Part shown: piece after piece, positions 18,117 through 26,856 of the stretch
Position numbering within the stretch: position 1 is the stretch's first letter
Layout: every line of letters starts with the position of its first letter
NCBI GenBank assembly: GCA_038747915.1
Contig: JBCDJJ010000008.1
Span: 8,029 to 72,028 of the forward strand
Direction: 5' to 3'
From: JBCDAP01 sp038747915
GTDB lineage: Bacteria > Planctomycetota > Phycisphaerae > Phycisphaerales > UBA1924
DNA length: 64,000 nucleotides
Translations under genes and position numbers: made by a program
Notes under the pieces: generated by a model
Seen by the model: the letters and a program-made list of their open reading frames with translations, nothing else
What the model was told of the DNA's origin: nothing
Database searches by the model: none

Positions 18117-19340
18117 ATGACGACTTCGCTGATCTCAGGCAACGCGATCCTGGCTCAATCCGGCGGGCCGACCGCGGTGATCAACCAGTCGCTGGTTGGC
18201 GTGGTGGAGGGTCTCCGCGGCGTGGAGGCGATCGGGAAGGTGCTCGGCGCGCGGCACGGCGTGCGAGGGATGATCGAGGAGCAGATCGTCGAGCTGCACG
18301 ATCTACCGCAGGATCGCCTCGATCGGGTCGCGGCCACACCGTCTGCTGCCCTCGGCTCGACACGCGACAAGCCCGATGCGGCGTACTGCGAGAAGATCTT
18401 CGCGGTGCTGCAGAAGCTCGATGTGCGGTACTTCTTCTACGTCGGCGGGAACGATTCGAGCGACACGTGCCGGATCGTGAACGAGCTGTCGAACGACTCG
18501 GGGTACGAGCTGCGGTGCTTCCACGTGCCTAAGACCGTGGACAACGACCTCATGGAGAACGACCACACACCCGGCTACCCGTCGGCGGCCCGGTACGTCG
18601 CGAAGGCGTTCATGGGCGACAACCTGGACAACGCGGCCATCCCCGGGATCAAGATCAATGTGATTATGGGCCGGCATGCCGGCTTCCTCACCGCGGCCTC
18701 GGCGCTCGGACGCACAGATCTGGGTGATGGGCCGCATCTGATCTGCATTCCTGAGCGGGCGTTCAGCCTCGACACGTTCACGCAAGAGGTGGCGCGCTGC
18801 GTCGACGAGCACGGGCGGTGCCAGATCGCCGTATCCGAGGGCATCCATGATGAGGATGGCGAGGCACTCGGCGCTAAGCTCATCAAGGGCGAGGCGGATG
18901 CGCACGGCAACGTGCAGCTCTCGGGCTCCGGCGCGCTGGGCGACATGCTCGCGGACTACCTGAAGAAGCACCTCACGCCCGCGGGGGGGACACCACTCCG
19001 CGTCCGCGCTGACACCCTGGGGTACCCGCAGCGGTGCTTCCCGGACGCCAGCTTCATCGATCAGCGCGAGGCACGCGCCGCTGGACGCTTTGCGGCAGAG
19101 AAGGCGACGCAGGGCGATCTCGACGGCTCCATCGCGATCAAACGTGACTCGACCGCGCCCTACGAGAGCCACATGGAGCGTGTCGAACTCACAGACATTG
19201 CCGCCAAGACGCGGGTGATGCCGGACGAGTTCATCGACGGCACGTTCGGCGTCACACCCGCGTTCACCGACTGGCTGCGTCCGATCGTGGGCGAACTGCC
19301 GGTGGTGGATCGGCTTCCACAGCCCGTGGCGGCGGGGTGA
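18117..19340 (+). CDS. Diphosphate--fructose-6-phosphate 1-phosphotransferase
   Basis: PPi-dependent phosphofructokinase, a reversible glycolytic enzyme using pyrophosphate instead of ATP. The 407-residue product has the N-terminal loop LAQSGGPTAVINQS, the donor-site motif GGNDSSDT (110-117), PKTVDNDL (138-145), the substrate segment PGYPSAARY, and MGRHAGFLTAASAL. The aspartate after GGN where ATP enzymes carry glycine (GGDGS) favours PPi use. I start at ATG 18117 after AGGGAAG; the frame stays open upstream only because it runs antisense to the lipoprotein gene. Its last 4 bases overlap the sulfotransferase start. Confidence 0.93.
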   Translation: MTTSLISGNAILAQSGGPTAVINQSLVGVVEGLRGVEAIGKVLGARHGVRGMIEEQIVELHDLPQDRLDRVAATPSAALGSTRDKPDAAYCEKIFAVLQKLDVRYFFYVGGNDSSDTCRIVNELSNDSGYELRCFHVPKTVDNDLMENDHTPGYPSAARYVAKAFMGDNLDNAAIPGIKINVIMGRHAGFLTAASALGRTDLGDGPHLICIPERAFSLDTFTQEVARCVDEHGRCQIAVSEGIHDEDGEALGAKLIKGEADAHGNVQLSGSGALGDMLADYLKKHLTPAGGTPLRVRADTLGYPQRCFPDASFIDQREARAAGRFAAEKATQGDLDGSIAIKRDSTAPYESHMERVELTDIAAKTRVMPDEFIDGTFGVTPAFTDWLRPIVGELPVVDRLPQPVAAG

Positions 19341-20284
19341 GCGAGCGGGGTGACACCGGCGCGTTCGACGTGCGCGATCGCCCGCTGATCCATCTGCACA
19401 TCCCGAAGAACGCGGGGACCGCGATGAGCCGCGCGGTGAAGACGCGGCTGGCGCTCTGGCCGCCGTCGCACTGGCTACACCACGCGGATGTGCTCGGGCA
19501 CTACCGCGTCGGGCCGACGTGGCGGGATCGCGCCGCGCACATCGCGGAGCGCCCAGCGCGCGCACAACAGCGCGCACGATTCTTCGAGGCGCACGCGGGG
19601 TGGGGCATGCACGAGGTGGTGCCGGGCTTCGAGGATGCGGCCTACTTCACGGTGATACGCGAGCCGGTCGACCGGACGCTCAGCGTGTTTCATTTTCTGA
19701 AGCAGGATGGCCTGCTCGACCCATCGGTTCCCCTCCATCGCTTCCTCGAGATGGTGGAACCGCCCGAGCCGATCTGGGCGATCGATAACGCGCAGGTTCG
19801 ATTCCTGGCTGGGGAACGAGGCGAGATGGTGGAGGCACCGCGCTTCGACGTGACCGAACGGATGCGGGAGGTCGCGATCGCGCGGCTCGACGATCCCAGG
19901 ATGGTCGCGGCGATGGTGCAGGAGCGCATGGGTGAGTCGGTCGACGTACTCGGACGGTCACTTGGACTGATCGGTCTCGCTCCGGCGAGAGCGAATGTCA
20001 CGAAACACCGGTCGCGTGCTGATGAGCTGCCTGTCGAGCAGATCGAGCGGATCCGTGCGCTGAACACGCACGACTCCGCGCTGCACCGTGCTGCGAACGA
20101 GGTGCTCGATCGGCGCCTCCGGGCCGGTACACCACACAACGCCGATCTCGGCGCCGGTGGCTTCTGGCGTGGTGTGACGCGGGTCGCACCGGCGGCTGCA
20201 GGAGTGGTTCGACGGCTCACCAGGTCTGGATCATCCGCGTCGCGAACCGGTACACGGGATCGAGAGGGCGATGATCGCCGATGA
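19337..20284 (+). CDS. Sulfotransferase-family protein
   Basis: A 315-residue protein resembling the sulfotransferase family that transfers sulfate from PAPS. It has LIHLHIPKNAGTAMSRAV near the N-terminus (the 5-prime phosphosulfate loop) and TVIREPVDRTLSVFHFL (the 3-prime phosphate-binding block), followed by a helical C-terminal half. There is no signal peptide. The start GTG overlaps the PPi-PFK stop by 4 bases, so the two are translationally coupled. The acceptor may be a carbohydrate, given the SGNH esterase next door, but this is inference. Membership is judged from two motifs only. Confidence 0.72.
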   Translation: MSERGDTGAFDVRDRPLIHLHIPKNAGTAMSRAVKTRLALWPPSHWLHHADVLGHYRVGPTWRDRAAHIAERPARAQQRARFFEAHAGWGMHEVVPGFEDAAYFTVIREPVDRTLSVFHFLKQDGLLDPSVPLHRFLEMVEPPEPIWAIDNAQVRFLAGERGEMVEAPRFDVTERMREVAIARLDDPRMVAAMVQERMGESVDVLGRSLGLIGLAPARANVTKHRSRADELPVEQIERIRALNTHDSALHRAANEVLDRRLRAGTPHNADLGAGGFWRGVTRVAPAAAGVVRRLTRSGSSASRTGTRDREGDDRR

Positions 20285-20371
20285 CCGATGAGCGGTCGCC
20301 CGCGTATGTGGGTCGATCTACACTGTCGCGTACGGGATGCACGCCCGTGATGGAGCAGATGAGGAGTCGCA

Positions 20372-21322
20372 ATGCAACGGATGTCGCTCGGTTCGGTGTT
20401 GGTCGGTGCGTGTGTGGGGGGTCTGGGTGCCTCCGCGGCAGCCGGTGAGCACATCCACCTGTTCGTGTTCGCGGGCCAGTCGAACATGGTCGGCGGCAAC
20501 CCGGTCAACGCGCAGCACGCCGGCGTGCTCGGTCTGCCCTTCGAGCAGTCGCTCGAAGGCATCAACCCGGACTGGTACGAGCCCGAGCCGGATGTGCGGT
20601 ACACCCATCGCCTGTCGACGATCAACGACGGAGGGTGGCACGAGCTGGTGCATCACCGGTGGAATCCATCGGGCACGAGCTGGGGGCCGGATCTGCCGTT
20701 CGGTCACCTGATCCACGAGGCGTGGCCTGAGGCGAATATCGCCGTGATCAAGACGGCTTTCGGCGGCACCGCGCTCAACAGCTCGTGGCTCGCCCGCGTC
20801 GGCGATCCTGATCCCAGGTTCCCGTACGAGACGCTCTATGAAGACTCCATGGAGTTCATCTACATGCGAGTCCAGGAGTTGCTCCTCGAGGGGCACACGG
20901 TGGAGGTCGAGGGCTTCTTCTGGGTGCAGGGGTACGGCGACCTTGGGCGCAACTCCTTCACCAACGAGTACCAGGAAGGGCTCACTGAACTCTCGGCACT
21001 GGTACGCGAGGATCTGGACGTGCCCGATCTGCCGTTCTTCTTCACACGCCAGCACATCAACACGGATGAGACCCGTGCCTTCCGGTTGCCGCGGTTCCGG
21101 TGCGAGCAGGAACAGTTCGCCGACAGCGACCCCAACGCGTATCTGATCGATATCGATGATGTCGGCTTCCGCGACAACGGCATCCATTACGACGGCCAGG
21201 CCGCCGCTGTGATGGGCGAGCGCTTCTTCCAGAAGTTCATCGAACACGAGGCCGGGACCGCCACCTCCGACCACGATAGCGCCGAGACGCCCGATCCGTG
21301 TCCGGAGATCCCAGAGGTCTGA
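20372..21322 (+). CDS. Secreted SGNH/CE6-like carbohydrate acetylesterase
   Basis: A 316-residue exported protein of the sialate O-acetylesterase / CE6 type. After a signal peptide (cleavage near ASAAAG) comes HLFVFAGQSNMVGG with the nucleophilic serine in the GQSNM block I. FGGTALN is the block II glycine, VEGFFWVQGYGD the block III-like segment, and DNGIHYDGQAA near the C-terminus holds the catalytic His. This family removes acetyl groups from plant or algal polysaccharides or sialic acids. GAGGAG precedes the ATG by 6 bases. It converges with the SpoIIE gene. Confidence 0.85.
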   Translation: MQRMSLGSVLVGACVGGLGASAAAGEHIHLFVFAGQSNMVGGNPVNAQHAGVLGLPFEQSLEGINPDWYEPEPDVRYTHRLSTINDGGWHELVHHRWNPSGTSWGPDLPFGHLIHEAWPEANIAVIKTAFGGTALNSSWLARVGDPDPRFPYETLYEDSMEFIYMRVQELLLEGHTVEVEGFFWVQGYGDLGRNSFTNEYQEGLTELSALVREDLDVPDLPFFFTRQHINTDETRAFRLPRFRCEQEQFADSDPNAYLIDIDDVGFRDNGIHYDGQAAAVMGERFFQKFIEHEAGTATSDHDSAETPDPCPEIPEV

Positions 21323-21348
21323 CCGACGGCCCACCGTCCACGGTCTGG

Positions 21349-22656
21349 CTACTTGCCCGCATCGCACCGGACGACAACGACGCACCGATCATCGACCATC
21401 TGCCCGGCACTAAAGTCGTCGACCGCGTGTCGGATGGCCTCGATCATCTCGCGCGGCTCGGGTGTCGCGGCGGCGATCACCTCGTCGAGCCGGCTCGTGC
21501 CGAACATGTTCATCTGATCGTCGAACGCCTCGGTAACCCCATCGGTGAACAGCACGAGGCACTCACCGGGGTCGAGGACCCCTTCGACACCCTCCGGCTC
21601 GAGGGATTGGAGGACACCGAGCGGGGGGGTGACGACGCCCGAGAGCGGTTCCACGGTGCCATCCCGCCTGCGGATCCGAACGGGATGGTGCCCCGCGTTC
21701 GCGAAGGAGTACCACCCGGTGGCCGGATCGATCAGCATGAAAATGGCTGTCACGAAGCGGGATCCGTCGAGCGTGTCGTAGAGCACGCGGTTGATGTCGG
21801 GGATCACGCGATCGTTCATAGGCCTCGACACCTTGTAGGTGTGAAGGATGGTGCGGAGCACCCCCATGGCCACCGACGCCGCGGGGCCGTGCCCGGAGAC
21901 ATCGGCGATCATCACGCCGACCTTGGTGTCCTCGAGCATCGTGATGTCGTAGTAGTCGCCCCCGACTTCCTCGCTCGGTTCGTACCAGGCAGCGAAGGTT
22001 AGCCCGTCGACCTCGGGCGGCGCCACGGGCATGAGCGATCGCTGCGCATCGACGACGGAGCGGAGCGAGTGGTCGAGCCGTTCGTTGAGCCGGGCGACCT
22101 CGACGGATGTGATCTCGAGTTCGCCGACCAGGGCCATCATGTTGGCAAGCTGCGTGAGCAGGAGCAGCTCGGTCTCATCGACCTCGAAGGCGCCGGCACG
22201 GAAGATGATCGACCACTCGGCGGTGCGACCGGCCTTGAACGCGGGGAGCACCAGCGCGTGGGTCATCGTGTGCGCGCGCGTTGCGAGTATGGGTTCGACC
22301 CGGGTCTCGCCCAACGGCAGTGAGATAACGGTGGGCCTGTCGTGGCCGATGAGCGTCGCGAACACTCCACCGGATCGTGCTTCGGCGTCGTTTCGCCTCG
22401 TCCACAGGTTGAAGGCGCGGGTGTCTTCGAGCGACAGATCACCCTCGTGAAGATCGACGACCTGCATGATGCGATACCGCGCCGGATCATCAACATCCGC
22501 GATCACCCCGACGTACAGCTCACCCCCCACGAGTGTGCGCACGCGGCGGAGCAAGCGGTGGGCGTACTCCTCGACGGACATGCCGACGCTCACATCGCGG
22601 AGCAGATCCAGATACGTGGCGAGACGAGCCGAGGGGGGCGTGACGGGTGACGACAT
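21349..22656 (-). CDS. SpoIIE/RsbU-type PP2C phosphatase with GAF-like sensor
   Basis: Probable partner-switching phosphatase that dephosphorylates an anti-anti-sigma factor. About 435 residues: an N-terminal GAF-like domain (roughly 20-180), a short helical linker, and a C-terminal SpoIIE PP2C domain with WYEPSEEVGGDYYDI, VMIADVSGHGPAAS (metal-binding Asp and Gly), FANAGHHP, LVLFTDGVTEA and VDDRCVVVV. All metal-binding acids are present. I prefer the ATG at 22654-22656; a GTG at 22689 would add 11 residues, and neither has a clear ribosome site. A related phosphatase is cut by the right edge of the window. No anti-sigma partner adjoins it. Confidence 0.85.
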   Translation of the reverse strand: MSSPVTPPSARLATYLDLLRDVSVGMSVEEYAHRLLRRVRTLVGGELYVGVIADVDDPARYRIMQVVDLHEGDLSLEDTRAFNLWTRRNDAEARSGGVFATLIGHDRPTVISLPLGETRVEPILATRAHTMTHALVLPAFKAGRTAEWSIIFRAGAFEVDETELLLLTQLANMMALVGELEITSVEVARLNERLDHSLRSVVDAQRSLMPVAPPEVDGLTFAAWYEPSEEVGGDYYDITMLEDTKVGVMIADVSGHGPAASVAMGVLRTILHTYKVSRPMNDRVIPDINRVLYDTLDGSRFVTAIFMLIDPATGWYSFANAGHHPVRIRRRDGTVEPLSGVVTPPLGVLQSLEPEGVEGVLDPGECLVLFTDGVTEAFDDQMNMFGTSRLDEVIAAATPEPREMIEAIRHAVDDFSAGQMVDDRCVVVVRCDAGK

Positions 22657-22756
22657 TCGATCAGCGTACGTCGTCCCAGAAATGGCCACCTAGACCGTGC
22701 TGTCTTTTCGGAGATGGCGCACTGGATCTACGCGGAATCGGCAGTAGCCTGCTGTC

Positions 22757-23773
22757 ATGACACAGGGCACGAAGCGTTCGGCGTTCACACTCATCGAGCT
22801 GCTCACCGTGGTGGCGATCATTGGTTTACTGATCGCGTTGTTGCTGCCCTCGCTCGGGCGCGCGCGGCGGGCAGCGGTGTCGATTCAGTGCCAGAGCAAC
22901 TTTCGGCAGCTCGCGGCGGGGTGGCATCTGTACTCGCAGGAGTTTCGCGAAGTGATGCTGCCGGGGCGCTTCGCGAATCTGACCAACGAAGGGGGGGTGC
23001 GCGGTGAGGCGAACCCCGACAACCACTACCAGGTGCAGGGCGGGCTGAAGTACCGGCCACGGTGGATCGCCACGCTTGCCACCTATGCCGGTGTGGCGCC
23101 CTTCGGGCAGCCGCTCACCGAGGACACCGATTTGGACGACTCCGGGTCCGCCGAGCGGTACACCAACGATGACGCCGATCGGCAGAACTACGTCTCCGAC
23201 CTGCTCGTGTGCCCGGCGATCGCCGGGGTGAGATCAGAGCGCAACGCGGCGTACGGGTACAACCATCAGTTTCTCGGCAACGCGCGACAGTGGCCCGGAA
23301 CCAGTGAGTTTCGCAACTTCCCCGTGCGGATTACCACGATCCGTGACTTCGCGCAGACCGTGATGGCGGCTGACTCGCTCGGCACCGCTGCGGCCCATCC
23401 CGAACGTGACCGCACCGTGTACGACCCGGCGTCCGGCGATAGCTCGACGCAGGCGCTCTACAACCACGGGTGGTCGCTCGACCCCCCACGGCTGACCGAG
23501 AACTCGGACATCGGCGATGGTGATCTCGCGAACCCGATTCGTATCGGTGTCGACGACCGACACCTCGGGCGGGTCGCGAGCGTGCATCTGGATGGGCACG
23601 TCACGACCACGACAATCGAGGAACTCGGCTATCGAGTCGACGACGCCGGCATCCAGGTCACCGGCATCGACTCACGCGAGCAGTTCGGCGGAGAAAACGA
23701 TCCGAACGATCCGCCGACCAACCGGCTGTTCTCCGGAAGCGGTCGCGACGCGGATCCTCCGGCGCAGCCGTAG
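22757..23773 (+). CDS. Prepilin-like protein with type IV methylation signal
   Basis: A 338-residue type II secretion/type IV pilus-like pseudopilin. The N-terminus has the prepilin peptidase and methylation site: KRSAFTLIELLTVVAIIGLL, with the Ala-Phe cleavage junction and Glu at position 5 of the mature chain. A long hydrophobic helix and the segment SIQCQSNFRQLAAGWHLYSQEF follow, common in the abundant planctomycete pseudopilins. The C-terminal part contains a conserved DRHLGRVASVHLDGHV pattern. No other pilus or secretion genes are in the window. Role is unknown beyond surface or secretion. Confidence 0.88.
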   Translation: MTQGTKRSAFTLIELLTVVAIIGLLIALLLPSLGRARRAAVSIQCQSNFRQLAAGWHLYSQEFREVMLPGRFANLTNEGGVRGEANPDNHYQVQGGLKYRPRWIATLATYAGVAPFGQPLTEDTDLDDSGSAERYTNDDADRQNYVSDLLVCPAIAGVRSERNAAYGYNHQFLGNARQWPGTSEFRNFPVRITTIRDFAQTVMAADSLGTAAAHPERDRTVYDPASGDSSTQALYNHGWSLDPPRLTENSDIGDGDLANPIRIGVDDRHLGRVASVHLDGHVTTTTIEELGYRVDDAGIQVTGIDSREQFGGENDPNDPPTNRLFSGSGRDADPPAQP

Positions 23774-23832
23774 CCAAACAAGAGTGAACCGGTGCGGGGC
23801 GGCCGGGCGCAGAGCACGCCCAAAGAAGACCC

Positions 23833-25590
23833 TTAGTCCGCTGGCCGCAGCCAGATGGAGCGGCCCTCGTAGCCCCGTTCGGTCGAGCGCAGCTCGGTCA
23901 CCGTGTCGCCGCTCAGCTCCGCGATCATCTCGAGCTTCGGCGGCATGAACTCGGCGAACGGACCCGCTGCGAACTCGCCCATCTCCTCGAACACGAACTG
24001 CTGAAACTCGAGCGACTGCCTCGTGTCCGACCACGAGAATGCGAGCCCCTCGTTGGGCACGACACGGGCAGCATCCTCGAACTTCTCTTCGTTGGCGAGT
24101 GTGGCGCCGCCGGGGTTCGCGGCCTGACGGAGGGCCGACTCCACCGACTCGGTGGTCCCGATGAAGACGAAGCCCGAGCCGACGCCGAGCGCGATGCCAC
24201 CCGCTGGGCCGAAGCCCTCGGGCGCATCGAAGATCTGGTTGCCCTGGAAGTCGCGGGGGACCAGGCCCACGAACCCCTCCAGCGGCTGCGCGATGGACTC
24301 GAGGGCCGCGTCCGTATCCTTGGCGCGGATGGCGACGGTGATCTTCATCGACTCCATGGTGTACGGGCGGTCGTACTGTTCGATGATGTACACCTCGGGG
24401 CCGATCTGGTCGAAGATCGGGGCGACGAGGCCCTGCGCGAGCGCCAAGCCCTGGCGGAGCTGCGCCGCTTCGTCCGGACCGATTTGGTTGGTGACCTCCC
24501 TGAGTGTCGGCAGGATCTCGTCGAAGTTGACCTGGAGCATCGAGTAACTCGCGGCATCGCCAGTGATGAACGCCGGCGGCTCGAAGTCTTGGGACGGCGG
24601 GGCGAGCACGCCGAGCAGCCCGCGCTTGACGGGCGTGCGGACCAGGAAGTCCTGCTCGAGCATGCCATCGTCGCCGTCGAGCGTGACACCGACGGCGCTG
24701 GAGGTCACCTCGGACAGGCCGAGGGCATCGAGGATGGGCATGATCTTCGGGACCGACATCCCGAACTCGTCGGGCTCACCGAGGCCCTCGTCCAGCATGG
24801 CCTGGAGCTCGTAGAGCGGCTCGTTGATCATCGCGCCATAGATGTGCGCTTCATCAAAGTCACCCAGGGCCTCGGCGTAGCGGTCCTGGCCGGCGAGCGC
24901 GTTGTCGCCGTCGCCCTTGGCTCGCTCGATGGCATCCTCGAGGTCGCCGAGCGAGCTCGAGTAGATGAACGCGCTGCCGACGCGCGACAGGTAGACCGCG
25001 TCGTAGTCGAATGGGCTCTCGCCCTGCGATGCTTCCCACTCGGCCATGAACGGGTCGTCCTCGTCGGCGCCGTCGTCTTCATCATCGATCGTCGAGAGGG
25101 TGAAGATCGTCTGGCCGTCGAAATCATCCTCATCGACGTCGAGCGTGCCGGCGTCGACACCTTCTTCCATGACGCGGGCGAGCGTCTCGTCGATCGTGTC
25201 GGCCTCGTCACCGAAGTCGGCGGCGAAGAGGATGTGAGGCTTGGGCGCGCCGTCCTCGCCGTCCTCGGGCGCGATCCACAGCGCGAGCCCGACCATGCCG
25301 GTCGGTGCAGCGAAATCCTCGCCGCCGAGCTCGAGGGACTCGAACGACTCGTTCAGGTCCTGAAGCAGACCGTCGAGACCGTCCTCGAACCACTCCTGCA
25401 CCTCGGGATCGTTCCACCACTCGGCGAGCGGGGTTTCTCCGAACCGGTCACGCACCTCCGCCATGTCGTCGATCGCGACGATGAACGCGGTGTTCGCCGG
25501 CGCAAGGTCGGCCATGGTCAGATCGCCCATCGCCTGACCAGCGAGAGACACGAGGACGGCAGCGGGGAGCACGGTGGTGCGGGACAGCAT
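23833..25590 (-). CDS. Secreted protein of DUF3352-like type, unknown function
   Basis: A 585-residue exported protein. The signal peptide ends near SLAGQAMG, and the mature protein begins DLTMADLAPANTAFIVAIDD, an opening typical of planctomycete DUF3352-like proteins. It is strongly acidic, with an Asp/Glu-rich stretch (DDEDDGADEDDP) near residue 170, and repeated alpha/beta segments such as IGTTESVESALRQAA. No catalytic motif is recognised. AAGGAA stands 7 bases before the ATG. It is followed by no gene on its own strand until the SpoIIE phosphatase; the trypsin-like protease lies 63 bases upstream on the same strand. Confidence 0.65.
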   Translation of the reverse strand: MLSRTTVLPAAVLVSLAGQAMGDLTMADLAPANTAFIVAIDDMAEVRDRFGETPLAEWWNDPEVQEWFEDGLDGLLQDLNESFESLELGGEDFAAPTGMVGLALWIAPEDGEDGAPKPHILFAADFGDEADTIDETLARVMEEGVDAGTLDVDEDDFDGQTIFTLSTIDDEDDGADEDDPFMAEWEASQGESPFDYDAVYLSRVGSAFIYSSSLGDLEDAIERAKGDGDNALAGQDRYAEALGDFDEAHIYGAMINEPLYELQAMLDEGLGEPDEFGMSVPKIMPILDALGLSEVTSSAVGVTLDGDDGMLEQDFLVRTPVKRGLLGVLAPPSQDFEPPAFITGDAASYSMLQVNFDEILPTLREVTNQIGPDEAAQLRQGLALAQGLVAPIFDQIGPEVYIIEQYDRPYTMESMKITVAIRAKDTDAALESIAQPLEGFVGLVPRDFQGNQIFDAPEGFGPAGGIALGVGSGFVFIGTTESVESALRQAANPGGATLANEEKFEDAARVVPNEGLAFSWSDTRQSLEFQQFVFEEMGEFAAGPFAEFMPPKLEMIAELSGDTVTELRSTERGYEGRSIWLRPAD

Positions 25591-25653
25591 GGGCGGGTTC
25601 CTTCAGGAGGAGATAGGAGAGACGTCGATCAGAATCGGTGACACATCGTCGAA

Positions 25654-26622
25654 TTAGTCGTCGGCGAGCGACGCGGGAGCTGCGAACTCGAGCCGCTGCG
25701 GCGGGTCGTTGTACATGATGCCGGCGTTGGGGTTGTCCTTGTCGTAGGCGAAGGCCTCGTGGTTCTGGATGAAGTCGCGGATGTATCGCGCCGGGATGGC
25801 AAAGCCGATGCCATCGGCGAAGAGCGCACCCATATTGGTGCACCCGACCACTTCGCCCTTGAGGTTGAAGAGCGGGCCGCCCGAGTTGCCGGGGTTGATC
25901 TCCGCGGTGGTCTGCACGAAGGCAAGCCCCCAGAATGCGCGGTTCGTGGTCGAGACCGTGCCGGTGGAGAGCGTCCGCTCCAGGCCGAGCGGGTTGCCGA
26001 TCGCGAACACCTCTTCACCCACCTCGAGCGCATCGCCGCCCTCGACATAGACGATGGGGAACGGTTCGCCGTCGGGGTGCTCGAGCTTGATCAGGGCCAG
26101 GTCAACACCGTCGTTGACCGCGATGATCTCCACATCCTCGATGATGCTCCGCTTGAACTCCTGCTCGGACTGGTGGAACACCGTCGCCTTGATGTTGGTC
26201 TCGCCCTGGATGACGTGGGCGTTGGTGATGGCAAACCCATCGGGGTGGATGATGAACCCCGAGCCGAGGCCCGAGGGCGTCGAGACCTTGATGATCGCCT
26301 CGCCCAACTCGTCGGCGAGGTCGCGCGGCGCCCGCTCGGGCAGCGGGGTGTCGGAGATGGAGTAGAGCATGCCGCTCGAGATCGACTCGGCGCTCGTGGG
26401 CTGGACCGCGCGGACCAGCTCGGCGATGTCGGCCCGCGGGACCGCGATCACCTCGAAGCCGAGATCGAGCCAGACGGTCTCCGCCGACTCTTTGAGAATC
26501 GGGGCCTCGACCACGCGGCCGTCGGTCAGGGTGAGACGGTCCACACCGCCTTGGGTCAGCTCAGCAGATACCGAGGCGCCGAGGGCGATGACGACCGATC
26601 CAGCGAGTGCGAGCTTGATCAC
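25654..26622 (-). CDS. Exported trypsin-like serine protease (HtrA/Do-like, no PDZ)
   Basis: A 322-residue S1C-type protease with the catalytic triad intact: His in AITNAHVIQG (about 136), Asp in VNDGVDLALIKL (about 174), and Ser in INPGNSGGPLF (about 247). It begins with a signal peptide (GASVSA cleavage). About 90 residues before the protease domain include the segment RLTLTDGRVVEAPILKE, a small beta module. There is no PDZ domain, unlike DegP. I chose the GTG at 26620-26622 because GGAGGA lies 6 bases upstream. It probably acts in protein quality control in the periplasm; substrates are unknown. Divergent from the VCBS gene. Confidence 0.9.
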   Translation of the reverse strand: MIKLALAGSVVIALGASVSAELTQGGVDRLTLTDGRVVEAPILKESAETVWLDLGFEVIAVPRADIAELVRAVQPTSAESISSGMLYSISDTPLPERAPRDLADELGEAIIKVSTPSGLGSGFIIHPDGFAITNAHVIQGETNIKATVFHQSEQEFKRSIIEDVEIIAVNDGVDLALIKLEHPDGEPFPIVYVEGGDALEVGEEVFAIGNPLGLERTLSTGTVSTTNRAFWGLAFVQTTAEINPGNSGGPLFNLKGEVVGCTNMGALFADGIGFAIPARYIRDFIQNHEAFAYDKDNPNAGIMYNDPPQRLEFAAPASLADD

Positions 26623-26856
26623 GAGCGATCCTCCGAGGGCGGTACGCCACAGGCACATACCGCGGGTCCGGCTGGCGGGTTTGTTCGCCGGGAGAACAAA
26701 TCCGTTTCACGTCGACCCGCCACCGCGGGGCCGAGTCGCCCGTAGAGTATCCGCTGGCGGGAGTCGCCCGAAGTCGGCCGGCTGTCGCCCACGGACCGCC
26801 GGCGACCCCGCGGTCTCGCCCGACGCTCATCTCACCGAACCACGCCGGAGAGGATC